A stretch of DNA of 64,000 nucleotides, from assembly GCA_038237645.1 (NCBI GenBank), contig JBBRYN010000001.1, positions 62,001 to 126,000 of the forward strand. The letters are read 5' to 3'. The DNA is from QHCA01 sp038237645. GTDB taxonomy: Bacteria; Actinomycetota; Actinomycetes; Mycobacteriales; QHCA01. Position numbers and translations under genes: made by a program. The notes under the pieces were generated by a model that ran no database searches, was not told the DNA's origin, and saw nothing but the letters and a program-made list of their open reading frames with translations. Positions 8,510-17,044 of the stretch are shown piece after piece; the stretch's first letter is position 1, and each line of letters begins with the position of its first letter.

Positions 8510-9483
8510 TCCGCTGGGGTTTCCTCGGCGCCGGCAACATCGCCCGGACGGCGCTGGCCCCCGCCGTCCACGCTGCCTCAGGCGCCGTGCTGCAGGCTGC
8601 CGCAGCGCGGGATCCCGATCGGGCCGCGGCACTCGAGCCGGCCGGTGCGGCATATTCCTCGTACGACGACCTGCTGGCCGACCAGGACGTCGATGCCGTC
8701 TACATCTCCCTTTCCAACGATGCCCACCTGCCCTGGACGCTGCGGGCGGTGGCCGCGGGCAAGGCGGTGCTCTGCGAGAAGCCACTTGGCCTGTCCGCGG
8801 CGGAGGTCGACGAGATCGCGGCCGCGGGCGGCACCGTGGTCGAGGCGTCGTGGTATCGCTGGCATCCGCGGGTCCGGCTGGCCCAGCAACTGCTGGCCGA
8901 GGCAGCGATCGGGTCTGTTCGCCATGTCTGCGCCGGGTTCACCTTCAGCGGGGTGGCGGCAGACAACTACCGGCTCGACCCACGGCGGGGGGGTGGCGCG
9001 GCATACGACGTCGGCTGCTACGCGGTCTCGGCGGCACTGTGGGCCTTCGCTGGCCGGCCGCCGCAGGAGGTCGTGGCCAGCGCCCGCTGGTCGCAGACCC
9101 GTGTCGACCTGTCGATGGAACTGGCGGTGAGCTGGCCCGACGGAGGCACCGCCGAGATCCGCGCCGCAATCGAGGAGCCCGAACGTCAGTGGCTCGCGTT
9201 TGCCGGCGACGACGGCGAGATCGAGCTTCCCGGTCAGCCGTACACCAGCATGGCGGGCCAGGACACCGAGCTGAGCGTCTCCGATGGCCGTGACACCCGG
9301 CGGCTGACCGTGGCAGGAGCCAATGCCTATCAGTTGATGGTCGAGGAGGTGTCGTCGGTGCTCGAAGGTGGCCCCGGTTGGCTGCTGCCGCTGGCCGAGT
9401 CGCGGGGCTGCGCCGCCGTGCTCGACGCCGGCTTCACCAGCGCCCGGGCGGGCGGCGCGCCGACCGCCGTCGTCAGCCCTTGA
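8506..9483 (+). CDS. Gfo/Idh/MocA family oxidoreductase
   Basis: 325 residues of standard family architecture: Rossmann motif GFLGAGNIARTAL at the N-terminus, YISLSNDAHLPWTLRAV, EKPLGLSAAEVDEI, and DVGCYAVSAA in the C-terminal domain. It resembles trans-1,2-dihydrobenzene-diol/xylose dehydrogenase-like members. ATG at 8506 overlaps the previous stop (ATGA), so the two paralogues form a coupled pair that may act on successive sugar intermediates. The last 11 bases overlap the convergent flotillin gene. Confidence 0.85.
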   Translation: MIRWGFLGAGNIARTALAPAVHAASGAVLQAAAARDPDRAAALEPAGAAYSSYDDLLADQDVDAVYISLSNDAHLPWTLRAVAAGKAVLCEKPLGLSAAEVDEIAAAGGTVVEASWYRWHPRVRLAQQLLAEAAIGSVRHVCAGFTFSGVAADNYRLDPRRGGGAAYDVGCYAVSAALWAFAGRPPQEVVASARWSQTRVDLSMELAVSWPDGGTAEIRAAIEEPERQWLAFAGDDGEIELPGQPYTSMAGQDTELSVSDGRDTRRLTVAGANAYQLMVEEVSSVLEGGPGWLLPLAESRGCAAVLDAGFTSARAGGAPTAVVSP

Positions 9484-10729
9484 CGACAGTAGCCGGCGCA
9501 GGCGTGCCCTGCCCGTTTGCCAGCGCCTTGGTGTTCTTCAGCGCGTCCAGGATCGCCATGCCCTGGGCCACAAGGCCGGCGGCCACCTGATTCACCCCGT
9601 CCGTCCCGTTGAGGATGGTCAGGTTGGACTTGGCGATGCCGGCGGCCGCGGCTTCGACGAGTTGCGGCAGGACCTCGACCAGGTGTGCCGCGGCGATCAA
9701 CTCCTGGTTGCCGTCCTCGAGCGACTTCGCCCGGGCGGAGTTCGCCTGCGCCTCGGCCTCGGCCATGACCCGCTCGGCGTAGGCGCTGCCGTCCGCTCGG
9801 GCCTTCTCGGCCTCGGCCTCCGCGGTGGCAACCGTGGTCTTGTGGTAGGCCTCGGCCTCCGCCTCGAACTTCGCCTGGTCGCGCTGCGACTCGGCCAGGG
9901 TCCGCTGCTTGTAGGCCTGGGCGTCGGCCGGCCGGCGAACGTCGGCTTCCAGGCGCTGTGCTGCCAGGTCGGCCTGCAGCCGGGCCAGCGCCGTCTGCTG
10001 CTCGATCACCTCTTGGGAGGCCCGTGCCTCCGCCAGCGGACCGGCCTGGCTCGCTCTCGCCTTGGCCTGCTCCGTCTCGGCGTGGAAACCGGCCCGCTTG
10101 ATCTCCGTGTCCCGCTCGTACTCGGCCTTGAGCGCGTATGCCTGCATCTCCTTCTGTGCGGCCTCCTGGTCGGCCCTTGCCGCCGCGATCCGAGCCTGAC
10201 TTGCCACGGCGGCGGCGTGCGGCGCTGCCAGGTTGTTTATGTAGCCGGACGCGTCCTCGATCTCCTGGATCTGCAAGGCGTCGACCACCATGCCCAGCTT
10301 CTCCATCTCTGCGTGGCTGCCGTCCTTGACCTCCTGGGCAACCCGATCGCGTTCCCGGATGAGCTGTTCGACCGTGAGCGCACCCACGATGGAGCGGAGG
10401 TGGCCGGCGAAGACCCGGCCCACCAGTTCTTCGATCCGATCCTGTTCGGAGAGGAACCGGCGGGCCGCGTTGGCGATGGACACCGGATCGTCACCGACCT
10501 TGAACACCGTCACTGCCCGGACCCTGAGCCGGATGCCCTGCTGGGTGACGCAGTCCTCCACGATCTCCGCCTCGCGCAGCGCCAGCGACAGCACCCGGGC
10601 CTTCTGCTTGACCGGCAGCACGAAGCTGCCGTGGCCGGTGACGATCCGGAACTGGGTGTCGAGGGACCGGCCCTTGGACCCGGAGATGAGCAGTGCCTCG
10701 TTGGGCGCGGGAACGTGCCAGAAGAACAT
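9473..10729 (-). CDS. flotillin-like SPFH-domain protein
   Basis: 418 residues. Begins MFFWHVPAPNEALLISG, the typical start of actinobacterial flotillins, with an SPFH/band 7 domain to about residue 180 (VGRVFAGHLRSIVGALTVEQLI) and then a long Ala/Glu/Lys/Arg-rich coiled coil with repeats of the EAEA type. The C-terminal part is less charged and ends TPAPATVVKG. Flotillins scaffold membrane microdomains. An upstream in-frame GTG/ATG would add about 23 unconserved residues, so I start at 10729. A small NfeD-like gene lies 26 bases upstream on the same strand. Confidence 0.88.
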   Translation of the reverse strand: MFFWHVPAPNEALLISGSKGRSLDTQFRIVTGHGSFVLPVKQKARVLSLALREAEIVEDCVTQQGIRLRVRAVTVFKVGDDPVSIANAARRFLSEQDRIEELVGRVFAGHLRSIVGALTVEQLIRERDRVAQEVKDGSHAEMEKLGMVVDALQIQEIEDASGYINNLAAPHAAAVASQARIAAARADQEAAQKEMQAYALKAEYERDTEIKRAGFHAETEQAKARASQAGPLAEARASQEVIEQQTALARLQADLAAQRLEADVRRPADAQAYKQRTLAESQRDQAKFEAEAEAYHKTTVATAEAEAEKARADGSAYAERVMAEAEAQANSARAKSLEDGNQELIAAAHLVEVLPQLVEAAAAGIAKSNLTILNGTDGVNQVAAGLVAQGMAILDALKNTKALANGQGTPAPATVVKG

Positions 10730-10755
10730 CGAAGACTCCAGTCGCGGCGGACGGC

Positions 10756-10968
10756 TCACGGGAAGGGTGCGACGATAACGGATCGGGGGGAGGGGCATTC
10801 GACGACGATGACGACGGTGTGCTTGCGGATGGGCGCTTCGGCCCAGGCGGCGAACGATTCGGTGGCGCCGCGCACCGGAAGGAGCACCTCGCCCAGGCCG
10901 CCGGCCGGGATCGGGACCGTCACGCGCCCGATCGCCCCGATCAGGCTCTGCCCGGCACTGCTTGTCAC
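10756..10968 (-). CDS. small NfeD-like OB-fold protein upstream of flotillin
   Basis: 70-residue protein containing IGRVTVPIPAGGLGEVLLPV, a short beta-rich segment like the soluble OB domain of NfeD, and ending SVIVAPFP. No transmembrane segment is visible. NfeD proteins pair with SPFH proteins, and the order NfeD-like then flotillin supports a two-gene operon. GTG start at 10968 has TAGACT ending exactly 6 bases upstream. The assignment to NfeD is by resemblance and context, since the usual membrane part is absent. Confidence 0.7.
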   Translation of the reverse strand: MTSSAGQSLIGAIGRVTVPIPAGGLGEVLLPVRGATESFAAWAEAPIRKHTVVIVVECPSPRSVIVAPFP

Positions 10969-10974
10969 CTTCGG

Positions 10975-11016
10975 AGTCTAGGCCCCGCCGTACGACGCCC
11001 CGGAGCGTGGCAGGCT
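10975..11016. promoter_or_regulatory. divergent promoters between NfeD-like and Rv2175c-like genes
   Basis: Minus strand: TAGACT (plus 10975-10980) with a 6-base gap to GTG at 10968. Plus strand: CAGGCT at 11011-11016 with a 6-base gap to GTG at 11023. The first is a strong match to the TANNNT leaderless pattern; the second has C for the first T and is weaker. Confidence 0.4.
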
Positions 11017-11022
11017 GGGTGG

Positions 11023-11361
11023 GTGACGGACAACCAGAACGAGTGGCTGCCGCTGCCGGTCGTCGCGGAGCGCCTCGGCATCGAAGTGAACAGGGTCCAC
11101 CAACTGCTGCGCGACGGCTGGCTGCTCGCCCATCGGGTCGACGGGGTGCTGCGGATCCCGGCCGACTTCATCAGGGGCGGGGCAGTGGTCAAGGGCCTGC
11201 CGGGCACCATCACCGTGCTGCGTGACGCCGGCTACGACGACGAGGACGCCCTGAGCTGGCTGCTTCGCGCCGATGACTCGCTGCCCGGCACGCCGGCGCA
11301 GGCGCTGGCGGAGAATCGCGGCACCGAGGTCAAGCGGCGGGCGCAGGCGGCAGCGTTCTAG
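11023..11361 (+). CDS. Rv2175c-family DNA-binding protein
   Basis: 112 residues. An N-terminal winged helix-turn-helix (LPLPVVAERLGIEVNRVHQLL) is followed by the family's C-terminal domain: VVKGLPGTITVLRDAGYDDEDALSWLLRADDSLPGTPAQAL and a terminal RRAQAAAF. In M. tuberculosis Rv2175c is a substrate of the neighbouring kinase PknL, phosphorylated on a Thr in an N-terminal tail. Here only about eight residues precede the HTH and that tail is absent, leaving a single Thr at position 2. The start at 11023 is the only one before the HTH with a nearby -10-like element. Confidence 0.82.
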   Translation: MTDNQNEWLPLPVVAERLGIEVNRVHQLLRDGWLLAHRVDGVLRIPADFIRGGAVVKGLPGTITVLRDAGYDDEDALSWLLRADDSLPGTPAQALAENRGTEVKRRAQAAAF

Positions 11362-11363
11362 CC

Positions 11364-11693
11364 GTGCCGGCTCGGTCGGTCTACCTGTTGGTCCTGCTCG
11401 GCTGCATCGTGGTCACGCTCCCGCTCGAGGTCTTTCTCGGCGTGCGCGTCTACCGGCGCTGGCGCCGGCTGCTGCTCGCCGTGCTGCCCACCGTCGCGGT
11501 GTTCCTGGCCTGGGACATCACAGCGGTCGCCGTCGGGCACTGGCACTACGACCGTGACCAGCTGACCGGCCTGACCTTGCCCGGTCGGCTTCCGGTGGAG
11601 GAGTTGCTGTTTTTCGTCGTCGTGCCGACCTGCGCGATTCTCGGCTTCGAGGCGGTCCGCGCCGTCCGCCGGTGGCCGGCCGGAGACGAGTGA
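11364..11693 (+). CDS. crtYc: lycopene cyclase subunit CrtYc
   Basis: 109 residues, three predicted membrane helices, with conserved LAWDITAVAVGHWHYD and GLTLPGRLPVEELLFFVVVPTCAIL. These are features of the heterodimeric CarR/CrtYc-CrtYd cyclase family that cyclises ends of acyclic carotenoids. GTG start two bases after the previous stop. It overlaps crtYd by GTGA. No lycopene elongase was found in the window, so C40 rather than C50 substrates are the simpler inference. Confidence 0.87.
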   Translation: MPARSVYLLVLLGCIVVTLPLEVFLGVRVYRRWRRLLLAVLPTVAVFLAWDITAVAVGHWHYDRDQLTGLTLPGRLPVEELLFFVVVPTCAILGFEAVRAVRRWPAGDE

Positions 11694-12019
11694 GCTACAC
11701 CACCGCCGCGGTGCTCGGGGTCCTCGGCGCGGCGGCCGTCGACCTCGTGATGCTGCGGACCAGGCTGCTGACCCGCAGGCTGTTCTGGACCGCGTACGCG
11801 ATCATCGTGTCCTGCCAACTGCCGGTGAACGGCATCCTCACCGGCCGAGGGATCGTGCGCTACGACCGGCACGCGATCCTCGGCCTGCGGATCGCCAACG
11901 CCCCGGTGGAGGATTTGCTGTTCGGCTTCGCGATGGTGCTGCTGACCCTGTCGACCTGGGTGTGGCTGGGCCGACGCGGGATCAGTGCGACCCCTGCCGG
12001 ACCGCGAACGCCGAGATGA
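11690..12019 (+). CDS. crtYd: lycopene cyclase subunit CrtYd
   Basis: 109 residues, three membrane helices. Contains LPVNGILTGRGIVRYD and GLRIANAPVEDLLFGFAMVLLTLSTWVW, the second-half signature of the two-part carotenoid cyclase (compare PVEELLFF in CrtYc). Start GTG at 11690 overlaps the crtYc stop. Its 3' end overlaps the convergent crtB coding sequence by 38 bases. Confidence 0.87.
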   Translation: MSYTTAAVLGVLGAAAVDLVMLRTRLLTRRLFWTAYAIIVSCQLPVNGILTGRGIVRYDRHAILGLRIANAPVEDLLFGFAMVLLTLSTWVWLGRRGISATPAGPRTPR

Positions 12020-12896
12020 GGCGGGGGAGCACCACCTGCGCGCGCTGCCGGCGCCCAACCGAGACCCGGCGGTCCAGCACCTGGTAACCGCAGTCCTCGA
12101 CCCGGTCGAGGATGCTGCCATAGAGGGCGAACGCGGTCGCGATGCAGTCGCGGGAGGCAGGATGCAGCAGCCGGATTCCCGGCTGGGCGCTGCGGTAGAT
12201 CTCGCGGGCGCGGGCGATCTGATGGGCCAGCAGCCGGCGGACCCGCCCGTCGACCACGCCGCGGGCGAGATGCTGCCGGTCGACGCCGAAGAGCCGGAGG
12301 TCTTCCGTCGGCAGGTAGACCCGACCCCGGCGCAGATCCTCGCCGACGTCGCGGATGAAGTTGGTCAACTGGAAGGCGATCCCCAGGTCGGCGGCGTAGG
12401 GCTCGACGACCGAGCGCGGCAGGCCCGGGTGCTCCAACACCGGCAGCATCTGCAGGCCGATGACGGCGGCCGAGCCGTATACGTAGGTCATCAGGTCCGG
12501 GAACGTGTCGTAGTCGCTGACGGTCAGGTCGAGCCGCATCGAGGTGAGGAACGCCTCGAAGTACGGCAGCGGGATGTCCCACCGGCCGATCGTGTCGAAG
12601 ACCGCGGGCAGGACGCCGTCGTCGCCGCGGCCGGACAGGAACCGCTGGCTCCAGCGGCCCAGGTGCTCCGCCTTCTGTTCGTCGGTCAGCGTCGACGCCA
12701 GGTCGTCGACGATCTCGTCGGCGTATCGCGCGAAGCCGTACAGCGCGTGCACGTAGGGACGCTTGTGCGCCGGCAGCAGCAGCGTCGCCAGGTAGTAGGT
12801 CTTGCCGTGCGAGGCGTTGAGTCGCCGGCACGTTTCGTACGACGCCCGCAGGCTGGGCGCGCTGATGCCGGCAGCGTCGAGTTCGCGGCCGCTCAC
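11982..12896 (-). CDS. crtB: phytoene synthase
   Basis: Head-to-head condensation of two GGPP to phytoene. 304 residues with the trans-isoprenyl diphosphate synthase signatures: FARYADEIVDDL (first Asp-rich motif), YVYGSAAVIGLQMLPVL, and LGIAFQLTNFIRDVGEDLRRGRVYLP (second Asp-rich motif). Start is GTG at 12896, overlapping the TGA of the upstream mannosyltransferase gene. The reading frame stays open far upstream, but that part lies inside the mannosyltransferase gene and is not conserved. Confidence 0.92.
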   Translation of the reverse strand: MSGRELDAAGISAPSLRASYETCRRLNASHGKTYYLATLLLPAHKRPYVHALYGFARYADEIVDDLASTLTDEQKAEHLGRWSQRFLSGRGDDGVLPAVFDTIGRWDIPLPYFEAFLTSMRLDLTVSDYDTFPDLMTYVYGSAAVIGLQMLPVLEHPGLPRSVVEPYAADLGIAFQLTNFIRDVGEDLRRGRVYLPTEDLRLFGVDRQHLARGVVDGRVRRLLAHQIARAREIYRSAQPGIRLLHPASRDCIATAFALYGSILDRVEDCGYQVLDRRVSVGRRQRAQVVLPRLISAFAVRQGSH

Positions 12897-14374
12897 CCCG
12901 GGACCTGTGCTGCCGGCCGCTCGCGGCGCAGCCTGCGCACCCCGACGACGGCCAAGTAATAGACGAGGCCGACCAGCACGATCACGTCGACAGCCACGCC
13001 CGCCGGCTGGGTGGCCCGCGCCAGGTTGTAGCCGTCCGGCAGCACCAGGAAGCAGAGGGCAGCACTGGTCGTCACTATCATCGTTCGCGCTCGACCCGTG
13101 ATGCCGGCCGCCGCGAGCACCGCGACTGCCCAGGTCACGTACCACGGGTGCACCGCCGGACCGAGCGCCACGACCGCGAGCAGCGCCCAGCCACAGCCCT
13201 CGACGGCCGGCCGGATCCCACCCAGCCGGGCGGCCCGGATCCACAGCCACCCGCAGATGACGGCCATCACCGCGAATCCGATCCCCCGGGTGACCGCCAG
13301 CGCGGTGGGCGAGCCGCCCAGCAGGAGGCCGAGACCGGTCGGCAGAGACGTCCACTGCTTGCTGATCCCGACGGTGTGGACCGTGCCCACCCAGCCGTAG
13401 CCCAGCCCGCTCACCGCCGTGACGACGACGAAGGTCGCGCCGGCGACGAGAATGGTGGCGGCGACTGCCTGGGCCAAGGGCTGCCGGCGGCCCGGCAGCC
13501 GCTGCATCCACAGCAGCGCGACGAACGGCAGCGCCACCGCCGCGGTGGCCTTGACCGCCACTGCCAGGGCGCAGCGGACAGCGCCGGCCGCCGGTCGCCG
13601 GCCGGCGGCCATGGCGAGGCCCGCCACCATCAGCCCGACCATCAGTGCGTCGGCGTGGGCGCCCCCGACGAAGTGCGTGAGCACGAGTGGGTTGACCAGC
13701 CCCAGCCACAGGGCGTCCCGCTCGTCGGCGCCGCAGGCCCGGGCCGCCCGTGGCAGCGCCCAGGCCAGCAGCACCGTGCCGGCGATGGCGAGCACCCGCA
13801 TCCCGGCCACCGCCAGGGCAAGGGAGTCACCGGAGCCGGCCACGACGAGGCGGGCCAGCCCCAGGAAGAGCGGTCCGTAGGCGAACGGCACGTGCAGCCA
13901 GGAGGTCGACGTCGACGGGACCCAAGGAGAGGCGAGGTCGGCGGCGCCGTGGGAGTAGGGATTGAGCCCGGCCCGCAGCATCTGCCCGGCCACGGCGTAG
14001 CCGTACACGTCACGGCTCAGGACGGGCGGGACGAAGATCAGCGGCAGTGCCCACAGCGCGGCCGTCGTGCACAGCCAGCGGGGGGTCAGCCGGTCGAGCA
14101 GGCGGCGGAGCAGCAGCCAGGCGACCACCAGCAGTGCCATGCCGACGATCGACACGGCGATGCACAGGATCCGGCCCACGCCGCCGCGCAGCGTGGCGAG
14201 GATGACCGTGTCGCGCAGGGGATCCGGTCGCGGGAGGACACCGGCGCCCAGCGCCCCGAGCGCCAGCAGGACGGCGCCTCCGGTCCCCAGCAGCCGTACG
14301 CGGGTCGGGCTGCCCTGAATGCGCACCGGCTCATGCTGCCACGCCGGTCTCCGGCGGGCGGCGATCACACCCAT
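12893..14374 (-). CDS. MptB-like polyprenol-phosphomannose-dependent mannosyltransferase
   Basis: 493-residue polytopic membrane protein with about 12 hydrophobic segments. It has the GT-C type periplasmic-loop acidic motif (LSRDVYGYAVAGQML), then GLNPYSHG, VPFAYGPLFLGLARLV, GGAHADALMVGLMVAG and HPWYVTWAVAVLA, as in MptA/MptB alpha-1,6-mannosyltransferases that build lipomannan. The M. tuberculosis relative mptA also sits between Rv2175c and the prenyl synthase gene. A shorter start (GTG 14326) is possible. Here it is embedded in a carotenoid operon: crtI ends 12 bases upstream and crtB overlaps its stop. An alternative is mannosylation of another lipid. Confidence 0.78.
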   Translation of the reverse strand: MGVIAARRRPAWQHEPVRIQGSPTRVRLLGTGGAVLLALGALGAGVLPRPDPLRDTVILATLRGGVGRILCIAVSIVGMALLVVAWLLLRRLLDRLTPRWLCTTAALWALPLIFVPPVLSRDVYGYAVAGQMLRAGLNPYSHGAADLASPWVPSTSTSWLHVPFAYGPLFLGLARLVVAGSGDSLALAVAGMRVLAIAGTVLLAWALPRAARACGADERDALWLGLVNPLVLTHFVGGAHADALMVGLMVAGLAMAAGRRPAAGAVRCALAVAVKATAAVALPFVALLWMQRLPGRRQPLAQAVAATILVAGATFVVVTAVSGLGYGWVGTVHTVGISKQWTSLPTGLGLLLGGSPTALAVTRGIGFAVMAVICGWLWIRAARLGGIRPAVEGCGWALLAVVALGPAVHPWYVTWAVAVLAAAGITGRARTMIVTTSAALCFLVLPDGYNLARATQPAGVAVDVIVLVGLVYYLAVVGVRRLRRERPAAQVPG

Positions 14375-14386
14375 GCGGGCCGGCGG

Positions 14387-15898
14387 TCAGCGCCGGGCAC
14401 GAGAACGGTAGGCCGGGTCCGGGCCGGTGATCCGCTCCGCGGCCAGCCGGCCGGAGATCAGCACCATAGGCACGCCGACGCCGGGCTGGGTGCCCGAGCC
14501 GGCGAACACCACGTTGTCCAGCCTGGGTGCCAGGTTGGCCGGCCGGAAGGGGCCGGTCTGCCGGAAGGTGTGGGCGGCGGCGAAGGGCGTGCCCATCGCC
14601 AGCCCGGCGGCCTGCCAGTCGGCCGGCGTCACCGCGTGCTCGACCTCGACGGCGTCGCCGAAGCCGACATATCCTCTGGCCTCCAGGACGGCCACCACCT
14701 CGTCGCGGTACCTCGGCCCGACGGCCTCCCAGTCGATGCCCGCACCGGTGTGGGGTGTCGGCACGAGCACGGAGTAGGTCTGCCTGCCGGCCGGTGCCAG
14801 CGACGGATCGCTGCACGACGGGTTGGTGACCAGCAGCGAGGGATCGCTCATCAACTGCTGACGTCCGATCAGCTCGCCGAAGGCGCCACGCCAGGAGCGT
14901 CCGAAGTGGATGGTGTGGTGGGCGGTCTGCCGATATACCGCCGAGGAGCCGGCGTGCAGCAGGAAACACGACGGCGAGTAGCGCAGCCGCGCGACGCGCC
15001 TCGGCGCGGCCCGCGGTGGCAACAGTGCGCCGTAAGCGACCGGGAGGTCAGCATTGAGCACGACCACGTCGGCCGGTATCCGCTCACCCGTAGCCGTCAG
15101 GACGGCCACCGCCCGGCCGCCGATGACCTCCACCTGGACCACCTCGTTGTCGTAGCGGAAGGTGACACCGTGCTTTTCCGCGGCGCCGGCCAGGGCGAGC
15201 GGCACACTGTGCATGCCACCACGCGGGAAGTAGACGCCGGCCACCGAGTCCATGTAGGCGATGACCGCGTAGCTGGCCAATGCGTCGTACGGCGAGAGCC
15301 CGGCGTACATCGCCTGGAAGGAAAAGACCCGTTGCAGGCGGGGATCGGGCAGGTATGACGCGACCTTCGGCGCCAGCCGCCGGAAGCCACCCAGCATGAG
15401 CAGGTGGAGCAGCCGCCGGCTGACGAGGTCGATCGGGGAATCGAGATTGCGGTCGATGAAATCCTGAAACTGCACCCGGTAGAGCCGGGACACGAAGGCG
15501 ACGAATCGCAGGTAGCCGGCCGCGGCGGCCGGGCCGCAGACCCGTTCGACCTCGGCGGCCATCTCGCCGGGGTCGGCCAGCACGTCGAGCCGCGAGCCGT
15601 CGGGGTAGCAGGCCCGGTAGATCGGGGAGATCGGCTCCAGGTCGAGCCAGTCCGACAGCCGCTCGCCTACGCAGTCCAGCGCGTCGGCGATCAGGTCGGG
15701 CATGGTGAGCACCGTCGGGCCGGTGTCGAAGGTGTATCCACCGACCGTCAGCCGGCCGGCCCGCCCACCAGGCACCGCCGCGCGCTCCAGCACGGTGACG
15801 GCGCGGCCGGCGCCGGCCAGCCGCAGGGCCGCCGACAGCCCGCCCAGCCCGGCGCCGACCACGACGACGTGATCGGTCCGGCCGGCTACCGTCCGCAC
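14387..15898 (-). CDS. crtI: phytoene desaturase
   Basis: 503-residue FAD-dependent desaturase converting phytoene to lycopene. It has the N-terminal dinucleotide-binding VVVVGAGLGGLSAALRLAGAG, then ERAAVPGGRAG, DTGPTVLTMP, YFPRGGMHSVPLALA, and the C-terminal FAGSGTQPGVGVPMVLISGRLAAERI that is characteristic of CrtI. GTG at 15898 places the Rossmann motif near residue 10 as in the family; it begins 10 bases after the prenyl synthase stop. A paralogue (23026-24537) lies in the second carotenoid locus. Confidence 0.92.
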   Translation of the reverse strand: MRTVAGRTDHVVVVGAGLGGLSAALRLAGAGRAVTVLERAAVPGGRAGRLTVGGYTFDTGPTVLTMPDLIADALDCVGERLSDWLDLEPISPIYRACYPDGSRLDVLADPGEMAAEVERVCGPAAAAGYLRFVAFVSRLYRVQFQDFIDRNLDSPIDLVSRRLLHLLMLGGFRRLAPKVASYLPDPRLQRVFSFQAMYAGLSPYDALASYAVIAYMDSVAGVYFPRGGMHSVPLALAGAAEKHGVTFRYDNEVVQVEVIGGRAVAVLTATGERIPADVVVLNADLPVAYGALLPPRAAPRRVARLRYSPSCFLLHAGSSAVYRQTAHHTIHFGRSWRGAFGELIGRQQLMSDPSLLVTNPSCSDPSLAPAGRQTYSVLVPTPHTGAGIDWEAVGPRYRDEVVAVLEARGYVGFGDAVEVEHAVTPADWQAAGLAMGTPFAAAHTFRQTGPFRPANLAPRLDNVVFAGSGTQPGVGVPMVLISGRLAAERITGPDPAYRSRARR

Positions 15899-15908
15899 GC
15901 GGCAGGCC

Positions 15909-17030
15909 CTAGCCCTGCCGCGCGGTCGCGGCGACGGCGAGGTCGCGCAGCACGCCACGCGCCTCCTCGTCGATGTCGGCCAGTGCCAGCGCGGTCAACG
16001 ACTGCTCGGCCCGTTCGCTGATCAGCCGCTCGCTCTGCGCCAGCGCCCCGGTCTCGGTGATGACCTCGCGCAGCGCGGCGACCCCGCCGGCGGACAGGTG
16101 CGGGTCGCCGAGATGGCCGCGGACGAGTGCCGACTGGCGGGGGTCGGCCCGCTCGAGGGTGAGCGAGATCAGCACGGTGCGCTTGCCCTCGCGCAGGTCG
16201 TCGCCGGCCGGCTTGCCGGTGGCGGACGGGTCGCCGAACACCCCCAGTACGTCGTCGCGAAGCTGGAATGCCTCGCCCAGCGGCAGCCCGTAGGCCGTGT
16301 AGGAGGCGAGGACATGCGGCGGGGCGCCGGCCAACGCGGCCCCGAGGTGCAGCGGCCGCTCGATCGTGTATTTGGCGCTCTTGTACGTTGCCACCCGCAT
16401 CGAGCGTTCCGTGGCGGAGCCACCAATGACATCCGTGGCGGAGCCACCAATGACATCCGTGGATGCCCCCCCCACGGCCTGCTCGAGCACGTCGAGGTAC
16501 TGGCCGGCCATCAACTCCGTCCGCATCACGTCGTAGACCGGTTGCCCGCGCTGCAGGACTTCGGCGGGCAGCCCCGAGGTGTTGTAGGTCTCGTCGGCCC
16601 AGATGAGGCACAGGTCGCCGAGCAGGATGGCCGCGGACTGCCCGAACGCCTCCGGGTCGCCGCGCCAGCTCTCGGTGCGGTGCAGGGAAGCGAAGCGGCG
16701 GTGCACGGCGGGCGCCCCACGCCTGGTCTCCGACCCGTCCATCACGTCGTCGTGGATCAGGGCGCAGGCGTGCAGCAATTCCAGCGCGGCAACCGCCGCG
16801 ACGATCTGGTCGTTGTCGCCGCCGCCTGCCCCGCGCCAGCCCCAGTAGCCGAAGGCCGGCCGCAGGCGCTTGCCGCTGTCGAGCAGAAAGTCCGAGAGCG
16901 CGTCGGCGACCGGGCCCAGGTCCACGCTGATCGCGTCGAGCCGGTGGCGTTGCCGGGTCAGGATGGCGTCGATCGCCTTGGTGACGCGGGCACGGAGGTC
17001 GACTCTGTCGACCGGACTCTCTGCTGTCAC
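15909..17030 (-). CDS. crtE: geranylgeranyl (polyprenyl) diphosphate synthase
   Basis: 373 residues. FARM motif IHDDVMD at 92-98 and SARM motif LRDDVLGVFGD near 265, plus SGKRLRPAF and YKSAKYTIERP. Supplies GGPP to crtB. It is the positional counterpart of mycobacterial idsA2. An insert at about residues 190-206 carries a perfect 8-residue tandem duplication (GGSATDVI type) encoded by a 24-bp repeat, inside the region between the two Asp motifs. GTG start at 17030. It heads the crtE-crtI-mptB-crtB operon and is divergent from metF. Confidence 0.88.
   Translation of the reverse strand: MTAESPVDRVDLRARVTKAIDAILTRQRHRLDAISVDLGPVADALSDFLLDSGKRLRPAFGYWGWRGAGGGDNDQIVAAVAALELLHACALIHDDVMDGSETRRGAPAVHRRFASLHRTESWRGDPEAFGQSAAILLGDLCLIWADETYNTSGLPAEVLQRGQPVYDVMRTELMAGQYLDVLEQAVGGASTDVIGGSATDVIGGSATERSMRVATYKSAKYTIERPLHLGAALAGAPPHVLASYTAYGLPLGEAFQLRDDVLGVFGDPSATGKPAGDDLREGKRTVLISLTLERADPRQSALVRGHLGDPHLSAGGVAALREVITETGALAQSERLISERAEQSLTALALADIDEEARGVLRDLAVAATARQG
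16411..16458. repeat. two tandem 24-bp units with internal palindrome, inside crtE
   Basis: Two identical 24-base units at 16411-16434 and 16435-16458. Each begins with the palindrome GTGGCGGAGCCAC (5-bp arms, 3-base loop). Being a multiple of three, the duplication keeps crtE in frame and adds eight residues. Confidence 0.9.
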
Positions 17031-17044
17031 GGGCCATCCTGACT

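Noticed and set aside
11982..13709. A 575-residue phytoene synthase with a long N-terminal extension.
   Set aside because: The extension is antiparallel-frame noise within the mannosyltransferase gene. CrtB similarity starts at about 12896.
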